Assembly (NCBI RefSeq): GCF_900156895.1
Contig: NZ_FTPD01000011.1
Span: 1 to 64,000, forward strand
Reading direction: 5' to 3'
Length of the DNA stretch: 64,000 nucleotides
Source: Mesorhizobium prunaredense
Lineage (GTDB): Bacteria; Pseudomonadota; Alphaproteobacteria; Rhizobiales; Rhizobiaceae
A program made the translations under genes and the position numbers. Below, piece after piece: positions 52,106 through 62,985 of the stretch. Position 1 is the stretch's first letter. Each line of letters opens with the position of its first letter. The notes below the pieces were generated by a model that worked only from the letters and a program-made list of their open reading frames with translations, was not told the DNA's origin and did not search any database.

Positions 52106-52201
52106 CAGATTGCTCCATAAATGGAAAGATGATTTCTATCCTTCCGGATTTATCCTAATACTGGAATTGTGCACAAGGGACTCCAACGAATGGAGACCCT
52201 C

Positions 52202-53281
52202 ATGAATCCACTGTTCACCCCGGCCCGCATGGGCCGCTACGTGCTACCCAACCGGCTGGTCATGGCGCCCATGACCCGCAGCCGCGCCGCCTTCGACGGT
52301 ACGCCGGGAGAACTGGCTGCCGAATATTATGCCCAGCGCGCCGGTGTCGGCCTGATCGTCACCGAAGGCACCCAGCCCTCGGATGACGGCCAGGGCTATC
52401 TCACCACCCCGGGCATCTACGCGCCCGCCCACGTCGCCGGCTGGCGCAAGATCACGTCCGCCGTGCACGACAAGGGCGGCCACATCTTCATCCAGCTCAT
52501 GCATGCCGGGCGCATGTCGCATCCCGACAATACGCCGCATCATCGCCAGGGCGTCGCGCCGTCCGCAATCGCGCCGGGGACGGGCATGTTCACGGCGACG
52601 GGAATGCAGGAGATTCCTGCGCCACGCGCGCTGACGACCGAAGAAGTGCGCCAGACCGTCGCCGATTTCCGCCACGCGGCCCGCTCAGCGATCGAGGCCG
52701 GCGCCGACGGCGTCGAGATTCACGGTGCGAACGCCTACCTCGTCCAGCAATTCTTCGCGCCGAGCGCCAACACGCGCACTGACCAATATGGTGGCACCAT
52801 CGAGAACCGCGCCCGCTTCGCCATCGAGGTCGCCACCGCGATCGCCGAGGAGATCGGCGCGGACCGCACCGCGATCCGCCTGTCGCCCGGCACGACCATG
52901 TGGGGGATCGACGAAGGCGCCGAAGGGCCGGATCTCTACCGCCATCTGGTCGCTGAACTCGACAAGCTCGGGCTCGGCTATCTGCACATCATGGACCTGG
53001 GCAACGAGCCGTTGCTGGCCGACATTCGCAAGCTCTGGCACCAATCGCTGATCCTCAACCGGCCAAGTCGTCCGCGCGACCAGATTGGCGCTGACCTGGC
53101 TTCGGGGTTGGTCGATCTCGAAGCCTATGGGCAGATGGTCCTTGCCAATCCGGACTTCGTCGTCCGGCTGAAGGCCAAAGCAGCGATGAACGAGGCAGAC
53201 CCAAGCACTTACTTCGGTGGCACTGCGCGAGGCTACATCGATTACGCCGCCCTGAGCGCCCGAACCGATACCAGTTCATGA
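52202..53281 (+). CDS. Old Yellow Enzyme family alkene reductase
   Basis: The 359-aa FMN enzyme shows [55 protein letters not shown] in parts, and [13 protein letters not shown] at the end. It reduces activated alkenes with NAD(P)H. ATG 52202 follows GGAGACCCTC; GTG 52169 and ATG 52190 are upstream options. It is only distantly like the module 1 enzyme at 3395. An NmrA-like gene follows 12 bases later. Confidence 0.92.
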   Translation: MNPLFTPARMGRYVLPNRLVMAPMTRSRAAFDGTPGELAAEYYAQRAGVGLIVTEGTQPSDDGQGYLTTPGIYAPAHVAGWRKITSAVHDKGGHIFIQLMHAGRMSHPDNTPHHRQGVAPSAIAPGTGMFTATGMQEIPAPRALTTEEVRQTVADFRHAARSAIEAGADGVEIHGANAYLVQQFFAPSANTRTDQYGGTIENRARFAIEVATAIAEEIGADRTAIRLSPGTTMWGIDEGAEGPDLYRHLVAELDKLGLGYLHIMDLGNEPLLADIRKLWHQSLILNRPSRPRDQIGADLASGLVDLEAYGQMVLANPDFVVRLKAKAAMNEADPSTYFGGTARGYIDYAALSARTDTSS

Positions 53282-53293
53282 CAGGAGATTAGA

Positions 53294-54262
53294 TTGTTTC
53301 AATCACCGCATCCCTCGAGTGCCTCGGATAAGAAGGCACTTGCCGAGACCGCAAGTTCAAGCGCGACGGGGACAAAAAAGGTCCTGCTCGTCGGCGCAAC
53401 AGGATTCCTCGGAGCCAAGATTCTCCGCAACCTAACGCTTGATCCTAGCGTGGCCGTCGTTGCGATGTCGCGTAAGGGCGCGCCCTCAAATGATAGCGCC
53501 GACGTCGAATGGGTGCGCGGCGACATGATGGATCCAGCGTCATTGGATCGTGCTTTGCAGGGCGTGGACGTCGTCGTCAGCTCGGCCAACAGCTACATGA
53601 AGGGAAGCCTCGACACGGATTTTCAGGGCAACAAGAATCTTATAGAGGCCGCCGCAAGAGCCAATGTTGGCCGATTTGTCTTTCTCAGCATCGTCAGCTG
53701 CGAGGCGGCGTCAGCAGTACCGCATTTCCACGCCAAGAAAGTGGCCGAGGATCTGATCAAGGCTTCGGGGGTGCCATATGTATTTGTCCGCGCCCCTACA
53801 TTTCTCGATCAGAGCTCAGACTATATTGCGAAAGGTGTGAAAGCTGGCCGGTTCCTTGCGATGGGCGATAAGACGACAAAATGGTCCTATGTTTTGACAG
53901 ATGATCTGGCCTCATATCTAGCAAAAGCCGCGACATTTCCTGGTAGTGAAATCAACAACCAAACGATCGATGTCGGCTGGCGCGATGGGGCCAAGAGCCA
54001 GCAAGAGGTCGCCGACATCATCTCCGAAATTACGAGGAGACGTCTTAAGGTCCGGGCTGTGCCGTGGCTGGTTTTCCGCTTGCTGGCGCGCCCGGTCAAG
54101 GTTTTTTCCGAGCTTGGCTATGACTTGATGCAGATGTTCCTGTTCTTCAAGAAGGGCGTCTATGTTTCGAATATTTCGAAACAGGAGCACTTCTTTGGAC
54201 CCGCGCCTACATCCCGAGATGCGATCGCGCGATGGGCGAAAAGTCATCAGCTAATTTCGTGA
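53294..54262 (+). CDS. NmrA-like NAD(P)-binding protein
   Basis: The 322-aa protein has an atypical-SDR Rossmann start after a 28-residue tail (KKVLLVGATGFLGAKILRNL), then VVVSSANSYMKGS, VGRFVFLSIVSCE, and HFHAKKVAEDLIKASGVPYVFVRAPTF. Members act as redox sensors or NADPH-dependent reductases. The TTG start is supported by AGGAGATTAGA. It is co-transcribed with the ene-reductase. The 249 bases that follow show nothing clear. Confidence 0.87.
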   Translation: MFQSPHPSSASDKKALAETASSSATGTKKVLLVGATGFLGAKILRNLTLDPSVAVVAMSRKGAPSNDSADVEWVRGDMMDPASLDRALQGVDVVVSSANSYMKGSLDTDFQGNKNLIEAAARANVGRFVFLSIVSCEAASAVPHFHAKKVAEDLIKASGVPYVFVRAPTFLDQSSDYIAKGVKAGRFLAMGDKTTKWSYVLTDDLASYLAKAATFPGSEINNQTIDVGWRDGAKSQQEVADIISEITRRRLKVRAVPWLVFRLLARPVKVFSELGYDLMQMFLFFKKGVYVSNISKQEHFFGPAPTSRDAIARWAKSHQLIS

Positions 54263-54511
54263 TGCATCGCGATGGCGGATCGGCCTGACAGTCCCGCCGT
54301 GGATCGCGCGGACTTGGTTGCGGACCTGCGCGGCTTCTCGGAGGCCACGGGCTCACCACCATATCCGACCTCACAGTAGCGGAAGCCGCTTGGCAGCATG
54401 ATCAGGCGTAGCAACCGTCCCATCCATCCACTCCCGGCGGACAGCCATCCGTCGGAGAGTGCGGCTATCTTGCACAAATAGCCACAATCCGCACATGCGA
54501 AGGGGCTCGGG

Positions 54512-54936
54512 TCATGCCAGCAGTTGCGTCGCCACGCCGAGCAACGGTCCAGCCTCGGCGAGCTTTTGGTCGAGCGTATGTATCGTGGTGCCATGCTCCG
54601 ATGCCGTGGCGAGATGCAGCGCGTCGCCAGCGCGAAGCCCGAGACCATGCTGATCGACAAACTTTGCCGCCGTGCGGAAATGCCCGCCGGTGACCGGCAG
54701 CACGGTGAAGCTCTCGGCGGCCAGCTTGTGGAACATCGCGAGCGCTGCTGCGCGCTGCTCCAGGTTAATCTGCCCGGTTCGCAGCTTGATCGCCATGGCC
54801 GACGACATCTCGGTGATGGTCCAGTCGCTGATCAGAAGCTGCGCCGGGTCCTGCTCCGCCAGCCAGCTCTGAACGCGCGGCGTCGTCGCTTCATTTGAAA
54901 GGGCGGCAACGATCAGCGACGTGTCGAGATAGTGCA

Positions 54937-54937
<1 letters not shown>
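54512..54937 (-). CDS. vapC: VapC-type PIN-domain toxin (second pair)
   Basis: The 141-aa toxin shows [33 protein letters not shown], and [17 protein letters not shown], the PIN acidic set. Its ATG overlaps the antitoxin stop (TGATG). It is unrelated in detail to the toxin at 50189. Confidence 0.93.
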
Positions 54938-55458
<521 letters not shown>

Positions 55459-55553
55459 GGGGACGTGGCCCCGCCGAGCAACGCGCTCGGCCGCTTCGGA
55501 ACGCCGGAGGAAGACATCGCGCCCGTCATCCTGTTCCTCGCGACCACTCGGCG
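55459..55553 (+). pseudogene. SDR dehydrogenase, internal 3' fragment
   Basis: One frame reads SNALGRFGTPEEDIAPVILF followed by LAT, which is the late helix region of a classical SDR (usually xxLGRxGxPEDIAxxxxFLAS). Neither the N-terminal NAD site nor the C-terminal strand is present, and the frame runs on into antisense of the ROK gene. It is a leftover fragment. Confidence 0.6.
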
Positions 55554-55563
55554 CAGAATCAAA

Positions 55564-56760
55564 TCATTGCAGGCGGCTGTTGTGGCGCAGCACGAGGCCG
55601 ACTGCGCCGAGCAATGCGTCGTTCTGCGTGTGCTTGCCAACAATTATCCGCGTGCGCAGGGCGGGCGCGATATCGCGGGACTTGATGAGCGTGTGGCGTT
55701 CATATGACGCGATCAGCGGTGCCAGGAGAATGTCGCCTGCCAAAGCCATGCGGCCGCCGATGATGATGAGCGGCGGATTGATCACCGAGCCGATCAGACC
55801 AAGACCACGACCGGCGAAGTCCGCGGTGTCCTCGATCATCCGCAGCGCGCCGACGTCGCCCTGTTCAGCCATCATGATCACCTCGTCCATCGTGACCGGC
55901 CGCCGCACGATGCGTGAAATCTGCTCCAGCGGCCGGGCAAAACTCGCATAAAGCTCCAGGCATCCGCGATTGCCGCACCGGCAAAGATCGCCGCCTGGAT
56001 CGATGCTGATATGTCCGAATTCGCCGGCGCCGCCGGCGATGCCCGTCACCAGCCGGCCATGCTGGACTATGGCCCCGCCGACGCCGAGATCGATCTTGAA
56101 CAGGACGAAATCATCTTGGCCGACGGCCGCGCCCCACATCAGCTCGGCGATGGCCGAGCAGTTGCTCTCATTGTCGGCGAAAATCGGCTGTTCGAGAACC
56201 GGCCCGAACACATCGCGGATGTTGACCCCAGCCCAGGTCGGAACAATACTCGCACGCTGCACCACTCCTTCGCGGCTGACAGGGCCCGAGACGGAAACCC
56301 CAACCCCCAGGAGCCCCGCCATCGGCAGACCGTTCTCTTCGTAGCATTGGGCAATTGCTGATTTGGCGAACTGGGCCGCCTGTTGCGGCTGGTAGTCCAG
56401 ACCCATAGGGATAGTTTGTTCGGTAATGACAGAATGCGAGACGTCGGCGACAACGCACCGCATCTCGTCGAGGCCCAGATGGATTCCAACGCAGGTGCCC
56501 GCAGCGGGATTGAGCGTCAAGGTCGCGGCAGGCCTGCCAATGCCCCTGGCCCCGGCGTGATGGGCCGAGGATTCGATCACCATTCCGGACTTTCTCAAGC
56601 CGTTGAGCGCGGTTGAAACCGTAGATCTCGCCAAGCCAGTGATGCGGGTGATTTGCGACGCAGAAAGCACGCCACGCTCACGCAGGCATCGCACGATCAG
56701 GCTCTCCGGTGATGCGGAGGGCCTGTCGATCAGCCAATTTCTAAGCGAAGGTTTGTTCAT
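55564..56760 (-). CDS. ROK family transcriptional regulator
   Basis: The 398-aa protein has an N-terminal winged helix (LSASQITRITGLARSTVSTALNGLRKSGMV in parts) and a sugar-kinase-like ROK domain (VFLFKIDLGVGGAIV as FVLFKIDLGVGGAIVQHG, GAGEFGHISIDPGG, and the zinc cysteines CRCGNRGCLE). It should sense a sugar or derivative. It is divergent from the ABC importer operon and probably represses it. ATG 56760 is chosen; the frame opens at 56802. Confidence 0.9.
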   Translation of the reverse strand: MNKPSLRNWLIDRPSASPESLIVRCLRERGVLSASQITRITGLARSTVSTALNGLRKSGMVIESSAHHAGARGIGRPAATLTLNPAAGTCVGIHLGLDEMRCVVADVSHSVITEQTIPMGLDYQPQQAAQFAKSAIAQCYEENGLPMAGLLGVGVSVSGPVSREGVVQRASIVPTWAGVNIRDVFGPVLEQPIFADNESNCSAIAELMWGAAVGQDDFVLFKIDLGVGGAIVQHGRLVTGIAGGAGEFGHISIDPGGDLCRCGNRGCLELYASFARPLEQISRIVRRPVTMDEVIMMAEQGDVGALRMIEDTADFAGRGLGLIGSVINPPLIIIGGRMALAGDILLAPLIASYERHTLIKSRDIAPALRTRIIVGKHTQNDALLGAVGLVLRHNSRLQ

Positions 56761-56769
56761 GATGAGCAC

Positions 56770-56804
56770 AAATGACGTTGACGAATAGCTCAAATATGTC
56801 ATTT
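56770..56804. promoter_or_regulatory. Possible ROK operator / divergent promoter
   Basis: AAATGAC at 56770 and GTCATTT at 56798 form a 7-bp inverted repeat separated by 21 bases, just outside the ROK start codon. The spacing places equivalent faces about 2.7 helical turns apart. It could be the ROK operator. Confidence 0.35.
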
Positions 56805-56900
56805 TGGAAAGAACGGAGATTGCGGCATCTCACCGGCGGCGCCTTCAAATCGCGGTCACTAGCGGTCGATACGAACCGTACATCACATGGGAGTGAAACG

Positions 56901-58166
56901 ATGGAATACCTGAGGACGGCTGTTGCGGCCGCTGCGGCGTATAGCTTTGTTGCGGGAGCCGCGCTCGCAGAGCCCAAGACCAATCTGTTGCATCAATGGG
57001 CGACCGGATCGGACGCTCAGGCTATTGCCAAGCTCGGCGAGATGTTCACCGCCAAGGGTGGCACCTGGCAGCAGACCTCCATCGCGGGCCACACGGCCAA
57101 CACGCTGGCGAAACTGCGCGCCGACGTCATCGCCGGCAACGCTCCCCCCGCGGTGCAGCTGAAGGGACCCGAGATCGCCGAATGGAACGAGACCGGCATG
57201 ACAGCCAATCTCGACGACCTGGCGACAGCGGAAAATTGGGAGAAGGTCGTCGCTCCCGAATTGCTGCCGGTGATGAAGCCGACCGGCAGCTGGGTGGCGG
57301 CGCCGATGAATATCCATCGCATCAACTGGCTGTGGGCATCGCCGAAGGTCATGCAGGAAGCAGGCGTCGCCGAGGTGCCGAAGACCTGGGCAGACTTCAA
57401 CGCCGCCTGCGACAAGATCGTGGCATCGGGCAAAATCTGCATCTCGCACTCGACCGCCGACTGGACCGATTCGACGGTCTTCGAGGTGGTGGTCTACGGA
57501 ATGGATCTCGATCTCTTCAAGAAGGCCTTCGTCGAGGGTGACGTCGAGGCGATGCGCAGCGACGGCATGGTCAAGGCCTTCGAACAGTTCCGCACCATGA
57601 CGACGAAATATATGGACCCCGGCATGAACGGGCGCGACTGGGATAGCATGTCGCATCTGGTCGGCCGCGGCGAGGCCGCCTTCCACATCATGGGCGACTG
57701 GACGCTCGGCCTGCTCACGGCCGGCGGCTTCAAGCAGGGAACCGACTATGTCTGCGCCCAGGCGCCGACTGACTGGGGCAAGCCGGGCTTCATCCTGAAT
57801 TCCGACTCGGTCGTGTTCTTCCAGCAGAAGGATCCGGACTACGTCGAGGGGCAGAAACTGCTCGCCAGCACCATCCTGTCGCCCGAGTTCCAGACGATTT
57901 TCAATCAGACCAAGGGCTCGATCCCGGCCCGTCTCGACGTCGATCTTTCGAACGGCTTCAATCCCTGCCAGCAGCTCTCGCAGAAAGATCTGCAGGCGTC
58001 GATCGATGGCGGCACGCTTGTCCGTTCGATGGCGCATAACATGACGATCCCGCAGAAGGTGCGCGGCGCGATCATGGATACCGTCACCGAATTCGTGGCG
58101 ACGCCGGACATGACCGCGCAGGACGCAGCCAGCGCCATGGCCGATGCGGCCGAAGCGCAGATGTGA
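56901..58166 (+). CDS. ABC sugar importer, solute-binding protein
   Basis: The 421-aa precursor has a Sec leader (YLRTAVAAAAAYSFVAGAALA) and the family 1 (UgpB/MalE-like) fold: LLHQWATGSDAQAIAKLGEMF, VPKTWADFNAACDKI, GEAAFHIMGDWTLG. It captures a carbohydrate in the periplasm. GGGAGTGAAACG precedes ATG 56901; the upstream open frame is not leader-like. First gene of a seven-gene + strand operon. Confidence 0.93.
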   Translation: MEYLRTAVAAAAAYSFVAGAALAEPKTNLLHQWATGSDAQAIAKLGEMFTAKGGTWQQTSIAGHTANTLAKLRADVIAGNAPPAVQLKGPEIAEWNETGMTANLDDLATAENWEKVVAPELLPVMKPTGSWVAAPMNIHRINWLWASPKVMQEAGVAEVPKTWADFNAACDKIVASGKICISHSTADWTDSTVFEVVVYGMDLDLFKKAFVEGDVEAMRSDGMVKAFEQFRTMTTKYMDPGMNGRDWDSMSHLVGRGEAAFHIMGDWTLGLLTAGGFKQGTDYVCAQAPTDWGKPGFILNSDSVVFFQQKDPDYVEGQKLLASTILSPEFQTIFNQTKGSIPARLDVDLSNGFNPCQQLSQKDLQASIDGGTLVRSMAHNMTIPQKVRGAIMDTVTEFVATPDMTAQDAASAMADAAEAQM

Positions 58167-58226
58167 AGACGCTGCCGATGGTTGGCCGGGAGTGGCGCGC
58201 CCGGCCTGGTTTCGCCGGAGCGGCCG

Positions 58227-59162
58227 ATGTCCACGCATGACCTGACTGTACCGGTTGCGGCTCCCTCAGCCCCGTGGCGGCAGCGCCTGGGCACGATGGT
58301 GCCCATTCTGGTGCTGGCGCCGTCGCTTGCGGCGAGTTTCGTCTACGTCTTCGTCTTCACGCTCTGGACGCTCTATCTCTCGCTCTCCAGTTCGTCGTTG
58401 ATGCCGACCTACGGGTTCGTCGGCCTGGACAATTATGCTTCGCTCTGGGCGAACCGGCGCTGGAACATCGCCTACACCAACCTCTTTCTGTTCAGCGGCT
58501 TCTATATCGTCGGCTCGATGGCCATCGGACTGCTTCTGGCGATCCTGATCGACCAGCGCGTTCGCGGCGAGGCGGTCTGGCGCACGATCTTCCTCTATCC
58601 GCTGGCAGTCTCCTTCATCGTCACCGGCACGGTCTGGAGTTGGCTCTATAATCCCGTAGACGGCATCCAGGCCTTCGTGCGGGGGCTCGGCTGGACCGAC
58701 TTCAGCTTCGCGCTGACGGCCAACCGCAACACCGCAATCTATGCGGTGATCATAACCGGTATCTGGCAGTCGTCCGGCTTCGCAATGGCGCTTTTCCTGG
58801 CTGGCCTGCGGTCGGTCGATCCGGATCTCATCAAAGCAGCGCAGATCGACGGTGCGACGGTTTCCCGAACCTATCGGAAGGTCATCCTGCCGACGATCGC
58901 CCCGATTTTCCTGGCGGTGGCGGTCATTCAGATCCAGTTCGCCATCAAGACCTTCGACCTGGTGGCGGCGTTGACGCGGGGTGGGCCAGGTGTGTCGACT
59001 ACCTTCCCGGCGATCTATGTCTACGACCTGATGTTCCAGCGCGGGCAGATCGGCGAGGGTGCCGCCGCGGCGATGATGATGCTCGCCGCCCTCGCGGTTG
59101 TGCTGGTGCCCTATTCCCTGTGGATCGTTTGGCGCAGGCGGGCGGAGGGCCGCAATGGCTGA
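58227..59162 (+). CDS. ABC sugar importer, permease 1 (MalF/UgpA-like)
   Basis: The 311-aa protein has six helices and the EAA loop DLIKAAQIDGATVSRTYRKVILPTIAP (in parts) that contacts the ATPase. Its start at ATG 58227 follows GCCGGAGCGG. It overlaps the next permease by eight bases. Confidence 0.93.
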   Translation: MSTHDLTVPVAAPSAPWRQRLGTMVPILVLAPSLAASFVYVFVFTLWTLYLSLSSSSLMPTYGFVGLDNYASLWANRRWNIAYTNLFLFSGFYIVGSMAIGLLLAILIDQRVRGEAVWRTIFLYPLAVSFIVTGTVWSWLYNPVDGIQAFVRGLGWTDFSFALTANRNTAIYAVIITGIWQSSGFAMALFLAGLRSVDPDLIKAAQIDGATVSRTYRKVILPTIAPIFLAVAVIQIQFAIKTFDLVAALTRGGPGVSTTFPAIYVYDLMFQRGQIGEGAAAAMMMLAALAVVLVPYSLWIVWRRRAEGRNG

Positions 59163-60057
59163 AATCGCCGCCAACGCCCGGAATGATCCCGAAGCGGCCG
59201 CGGCGACGCGGCGATATTTCTGGAACCGCTTCCTTGTCTATGCGGTGCTGACGCTTTTCGCCGTCATCTACCTTGCACCGCTGCTGGTCGTCGTCTTCAA
59301 CTCGTTGCGGGAGCAGTCCGATATCGCCCGTAACGGCCTCATCTCGCTGCCGCGCAGCTTCCGCCTTGACGCGTGGGCGCAGGCTTGGGGTACTTATTGC
59401 GTCAGCGGCACCTGCGAAGGCATGAAGCGCAATTTCTTCAACTCGCTCTGGATGACGATCCCCGCAACGCTCATTTCCACGCTCCTCGGCGCCATGAACG
59501 GCTACGTGCTGTCGAAATGGCGCTTCAAGGGCTCGGAAATTCTGTTCAATCTGATGCTGCTCGGCGTCTTCATGCCCGGCCAGATATCGCTGATGCCGTG
59601 GGCTTTTCTGCTCGGCAAGCTCGGCCTGACCAATTCGACGTATGGGCTGGTCTTGATTCACGTCGTCCAGGGCGTCTCGTTCACCACCCTGTTCTGCCGC
59701 AACTTCTACGTCAGCATACCCGACGACCTTATCAAGGCGGCACGCATCGACGGCGCCGGCTTCTGGCGGATTTTTCGCAAGATCATCCTGCCCCTGTCGC
59801 CGCCGATTTTGATCGTCACGGTCATCTGGCAATTCACCGGCATCTGGAACGAGTATCTGTTCGGCGTCGTCTTCACCTCCGGCCAGCAGCAGCCGATTAC
59901 GGCTGCATTGGTCGCGCTCACTGCCGGCGGTACGACCGCCCGTGCTTACGATGTGATGAGCGCAGCCGTGCTGATCGGCGCGCTGCCGCCGCTGCTGATC
60001 TACCTGTTCGGTGGAAAATATTTCGTGCGCGGCCTGACACAGGGCGCCATCAAATGA
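59155..60057 (+). CDS. ABC sugar importer, permease 2 (MalG/UgpE-like)
   Basis: The 300-aa partner permease has six helices and the EAA loop [20 protein letters not shown] followed by [19 protein letters not shown] is upstream of ATG 59155. An unusual [10 protein letters not shown] insert lies in the first periplasmic loop. Confidence 0.93.
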   Translation: MAEIAANARNDPEAAAATRRYFWNRFLVYAVLTLFAVIYLAPLLVVVFNSLREQSDIARNGLISLPRSFRLDAWAQAWGTYCVSGTCEGMKRNFFNSLWMTIPATLISTLLGAMNGYVLSKWRFKGSEILFNLMLLGVFMPGQISLMPWAFLLGKLGLTNSTYGLVLIHVVQGVSFTTLFCRNFYVSIPDDLIKAARIDGAGFWRIFRKIILPLSPPILIVTVIWQFTGIWNEYLFGVVFTSGQQQPITAALVALTAGGTTARAYDVMSAAVLIGALPPLLIYLFGGKYFVRGLTQGAIK

Positions 60058-60067
60058 GGCATCGCCC

Positions 60068-61165
60068 ATGTCCGCGCTGATGATCCGCGACCTTCACAAG
60101 AGCTATGGTGGGCTCGAGATTCTGGCCGGCATCAATCTCGAGGCGCGAACCGGGGAGTTCGTCGCCCTGGTCGGCCCCTCCGGCTGCGGCAAGTCAACCT
60201 TGCTCGCCATGATCGCCGGCCTGGAAACCGTCACCTCAGGCGAGATCTGGATCGGCGACCGGCTGGTGAATTCCGTGCAGCCCAAGGACCGCGACATAGC
60301 GATGGTGTTCCAGTCCTACGCCCTCTATCCGACCATGACGGTGCGCCAGAACATCACCTTCGGCATGGAGAGCCGGGGCGTGCCCAAAGCGGAGCAGGCG
60401 GAAGCCGTAAAGCGGGTTGCCGCACTCCTGCAGATCGAGCAACTGCTCAACCGCAAGCCCGGGCAATTGTCGGGTGGCCAGCGGCAGCGCGTTGCGATGG
60501 GACGCGCCCTGGTACGCGACCCAAAACTGTTTTTGTTCGACGAGCCGCTGTCCAATCTCGACGCCAAGCTGCGCGTCGACATGCGCACCGAAATCAAGAA
60601 GCTTCACCATCGCGTCGGCAAGACGACGGTGTACGTCACCCACGATCAGGTCGAGGCGATGACGCTCGCGTCCCGCATTGCGGTGATGAATCAGGGCTCG
60701 GTGCAGCAGTTCGACACGCCGAAGCGGATCTATGACCGGCCGACCAACATGTTCGTGGCCGGTTTCATGGGATCGCCGGCGATGAATTTCATCCCCGCCC
60801 GGCTTACCGGCTCAACCAGCATCTCGGTGCGCGCCGCTGACGGCAGCGACGCTACTCTTGCCCTTGCCGCGCCTTTGCCCACCGGTGCGCCAAAGGACGT
60901 GGTGCTCGGTGTTCGGCCCGAACACATCTACCGTTTCACGGCGGACCTGAAGTCGCGCAAACCTGCTGTGCAGCCCTTGCAGGCGCCGGTCGAACTGGTC
61001 GAGCCGACCGGCGCCGAGACGCTTGCCGTCCTCAGGCTAGGCGACCTGGAGATCACCGGACGTTTCGAGCCGGATGACGCTCCCGTCATGGGCGAGACGA
61101 TAACGCTCGGCATCGACATGTCGCGCGCCTGTCTGTTCGATCCAGCAACCAGGGCGCTTCTGTGA
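60068..61165 (+). CDS. ABC sugar importer, ATPase (UgpC/MalK-like)
   Basis: The 365-aa ATPase has Walker [10 protein letters not shown], signature [15 protein letters not shown], Walker [13 protein letters not shown], and the switch [10 protein letters not shown], plus a C-terminal MOP/TOBE regulatory domain ([12 protein letters not shown]). Length is typical for MalK types. It powers the two permeases. Confidence 0.95.
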   Translation: MSALMIRDLHKSYGGLEILAGINLEARTGEFVALVGPSGCGKSTLLAMIAGLETVTSGEIWIGDRLVNSVQPKDRDIAMVFQSYALYPTMTVRQNITFGMESRGVPKAEQAEAVKRVAALLQIEQLLNRKPGQLSGGQRQRVAMGRALVRDPKLFLFDEPLSNLDAKLRVDMRTEIKKLHHRVGKTTVYVTHDQVEAMTLASRIAVMNQGSVQQFDTPKRIYDRPTNMFVAGFMGSPAMNFIPARLTGSTSISVRAADGSDATLALAAPLPTGAPKDVVLGVRPEHIYRFTADLKSRKPAVQPLQAPVELVEPTGAETLAVLRLGDLEITGRFEPDDAPVMGETITLGIDMSRACLFDPATRALL

Positions 61166-61169
61166 TCTG

Positions 61170-61943
61170 ATGTCCATGCAATTCGCGACTTACCCGAGCT
61201 TGACCGATCGCGTCGTGCTGATCTCCGGCGGCGCCTCCGGGATCGGGGCCGATATGGTCCGCGCTTTCGTGGCGAATGGCGCCCGCGTTTGCTTTCTCGA
61301 TGTGCAGGATGGGCCTGCGGAAGCGCTGGTGCGCGAGCTTGGTGGCGTCGCCAAACAGGCCCCGGTGTACCTCCATTGCGATGTCACCGACATCGCTGCG
61401 CTGCAGGCGTCGGTAGAAGACGTGCGCGCGCGTCTTGGTCCGGTCGCCGTCCTGGTGAACAACGCTGCCGATGATCAGCGCCAACCCGTTGACGGGGTGA
61501 CAGCCGAATATTGGGACCGCAGCTTCGACGTCAATCTCCGGCATCACTTCTTCGCCGCGCAGGCGGTGCATCCGCATATGAAGGAACTCGGCTTCGGCTC
61601 GATCATAAACTTCTCATCCATCGCCTGGCGTTTCGGCGCGGACCAGATGGTGGCCTATGCCACCGCCAAGGGTGCCGTTGTGGCGCTGACGCGCGCACTG
61701 GCGCGGTCGTTTGGATCCGACAACATCCGCGTCAATGCAGTCGAACCCGGCGCTGTCATCACCGAGCGGCAGCGCCAGCTGTGGTTCAAGACCCAGGACG
61801 CAATCGACCAGACGGTGCAGCGGCAATTGATCCGCCGCGTCCTGCTGGGCGAGGAGATTGCACGGACCGTGCTCTTCCTTGCCGCCGATGACAGCCGCAT
61901 GATCACGAAGCAGTCCATCGCCGTCGATGCCGGTCTGCGCTGA
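61170..61943 (+). CDS. SDR family sugar/polyol dehydrogenase
   Basis: The 257-aa classical SDR has VVLISGGASGIGADMVRAF, VLVNNAADD, and catalytic Ser/Tyr/Lys in NFSSIAWRFG and MVAYATAKGAV. The subgroup includes L-fuconate, L-rhamnose and xylose-type dehydrogenases, and its place behind the importer supports oxidation of an imported sugar. The gene is four bases after the ATPase stop. Confidence 0.88.
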   Translation: MSMQFATYPSLTDRVVLISGGASGIGADMVRAFVANGARVCFLDVQDGPAEALVRELGGVAKQAPVYLHCDVTDIAALQASVEDVRARLGPVAVLVNNAADDQRQPVDGVTAEYWDRSFDVNLRHHFFAAQAVHPHMKELGFGSIINFSSIAWRFGADQMVAYATAKGAVVALTRALARSFGSDNIRVNAVEPGAVITERQRQLWFKTQDAIDQTVQRQLIRRVLLGEEIARTVLFLAADDSRMITKQSIAVDAGLR

Positions 61944-61983
61944 TGCGATCGCTTCCGAATCTTTCAACGGGACTGCCAAGCTG

Positions 61984-62985
61984 ATGTTTCGTCTCGGCCT
62001 CAACCCTTACGGACTGACCTACACTCTCGGCCTGCAGGGACGCGGCACACCGCGGCACAATCCGGATGGGACGGGGCTGGAAGGCTTCATAGCGCTCGCG
62101 CAGGAACTGGGCGCACGCACGCTCGAGATCTATGAACCGTGGTTGACCGACTTGCCGGACGCCGAAATCGTCGACCTGCGCAGGCGTCTGGCGGCGCTCG
62201 ACATCAACCCGGTGGTCAGTGGCGGACTTCTCGTGGCAGGTCCGTTGGACAGTGCGTTTCGGGCGGCGCGCCTGCTCGAGGCGACAACGATCCGTATCGC
62301 GCTGACCCCCGTCCTGTGCGGCGACCGCAACCTGTGGGGTGGGAAATGGAGCGAGTTCAATGCGACGATCCGCGCTGCCTTGACGGAATGGGGGCCGCGT
62401 GCGGCGGCTGAGGGCCGGGTGCTCGGCATCGAGAACCATCAGGACTTCGGCAGCGACGAACTGGTCGCGTTCTGCGAACTCGGCGGGCCGGGCGTCGGCA
62501 TCACCTACGACACCGGCAACACGTTCCCTGTCGGCGAGGCGCCGCTTGCCTTCACGCGGCGGATCGCGCCGCACGTCCGCCACGTTCACCTCAAGGACTA
62601 TCGCGTGCAGTTCACCGATGAGGGCTACCGTCTGGTCCGCTGCGCGATCGGCGACGGCGCCGTGCCTTTCGCCGAACTGGCAGCCATCCTCGCCGAGCAC
62701 CACGACACGCTGACCGCCGTGCTTGAGCCAGGCGCACTGGAGGCACGCCACGTTCGCTGTCTCACCGACGACTGGTGGAACGGATATGCGCCGAAGACCG
62801 CGCGCGACTTTGCCGCCTGCCTGAGTGCCGCGCGCGTAAACCGCCTTGCTGACGACGCCGACTACCGGACGCCATGGGAGCGCGACGATGACGGCGCGCT
62901 CGTTTCGTATGAGCTCGACATGATCCGGCGCAGCGCCGCCAACATGAAGAAGTTCGATTTCATTGCAATAGAGAAATCAGCATGA
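61984..62985 (+). CDS. TIM-barrel sugar phosphate isomerase/epimerase
   Basis: The 333-aa protein is an AP endonuclease 2-like (xylose isomerase-like) TIM barrel. Metal and sugar-binding strands are GARTLEIYEPW, RVLGIENHQDFGS, VGITYDTGNTFPVG and HVRHVHLKDY. It may isomerise or epimerise the keto-sugar made by the SDR. The start at 61984 is the family start; the ribosome site is weak. Confidence 0.87.
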   Translation: MFRLGLNPYGLTYTLGLQGRGTPRHNPDGTGLEGFIALAQELGARTLEIYEPWLTDLPDAEIVDLRRRLAALDINPVVSGGLLVAGPLDSAFRAARLLEATTIRIALTPVLCGDRNLWGGKWSEFNATIRAALTEWGPRAAAEGRVLGIENHQDFGSDELVAFCELGGPGVGITYDTGNTFPVGEAPLAFTRRIAPHVRHVHLKDYRVQFTDEGYRLVRCAIGDGAVPFAELAAILAEHHDTLTAVLEPGALEARHVRCLTDDWWNGYAPKTARDFAACLSAARVNRLADDADYRTPWERDDDGALVSYELDMIRRSAANMKKFDFIAIEKSA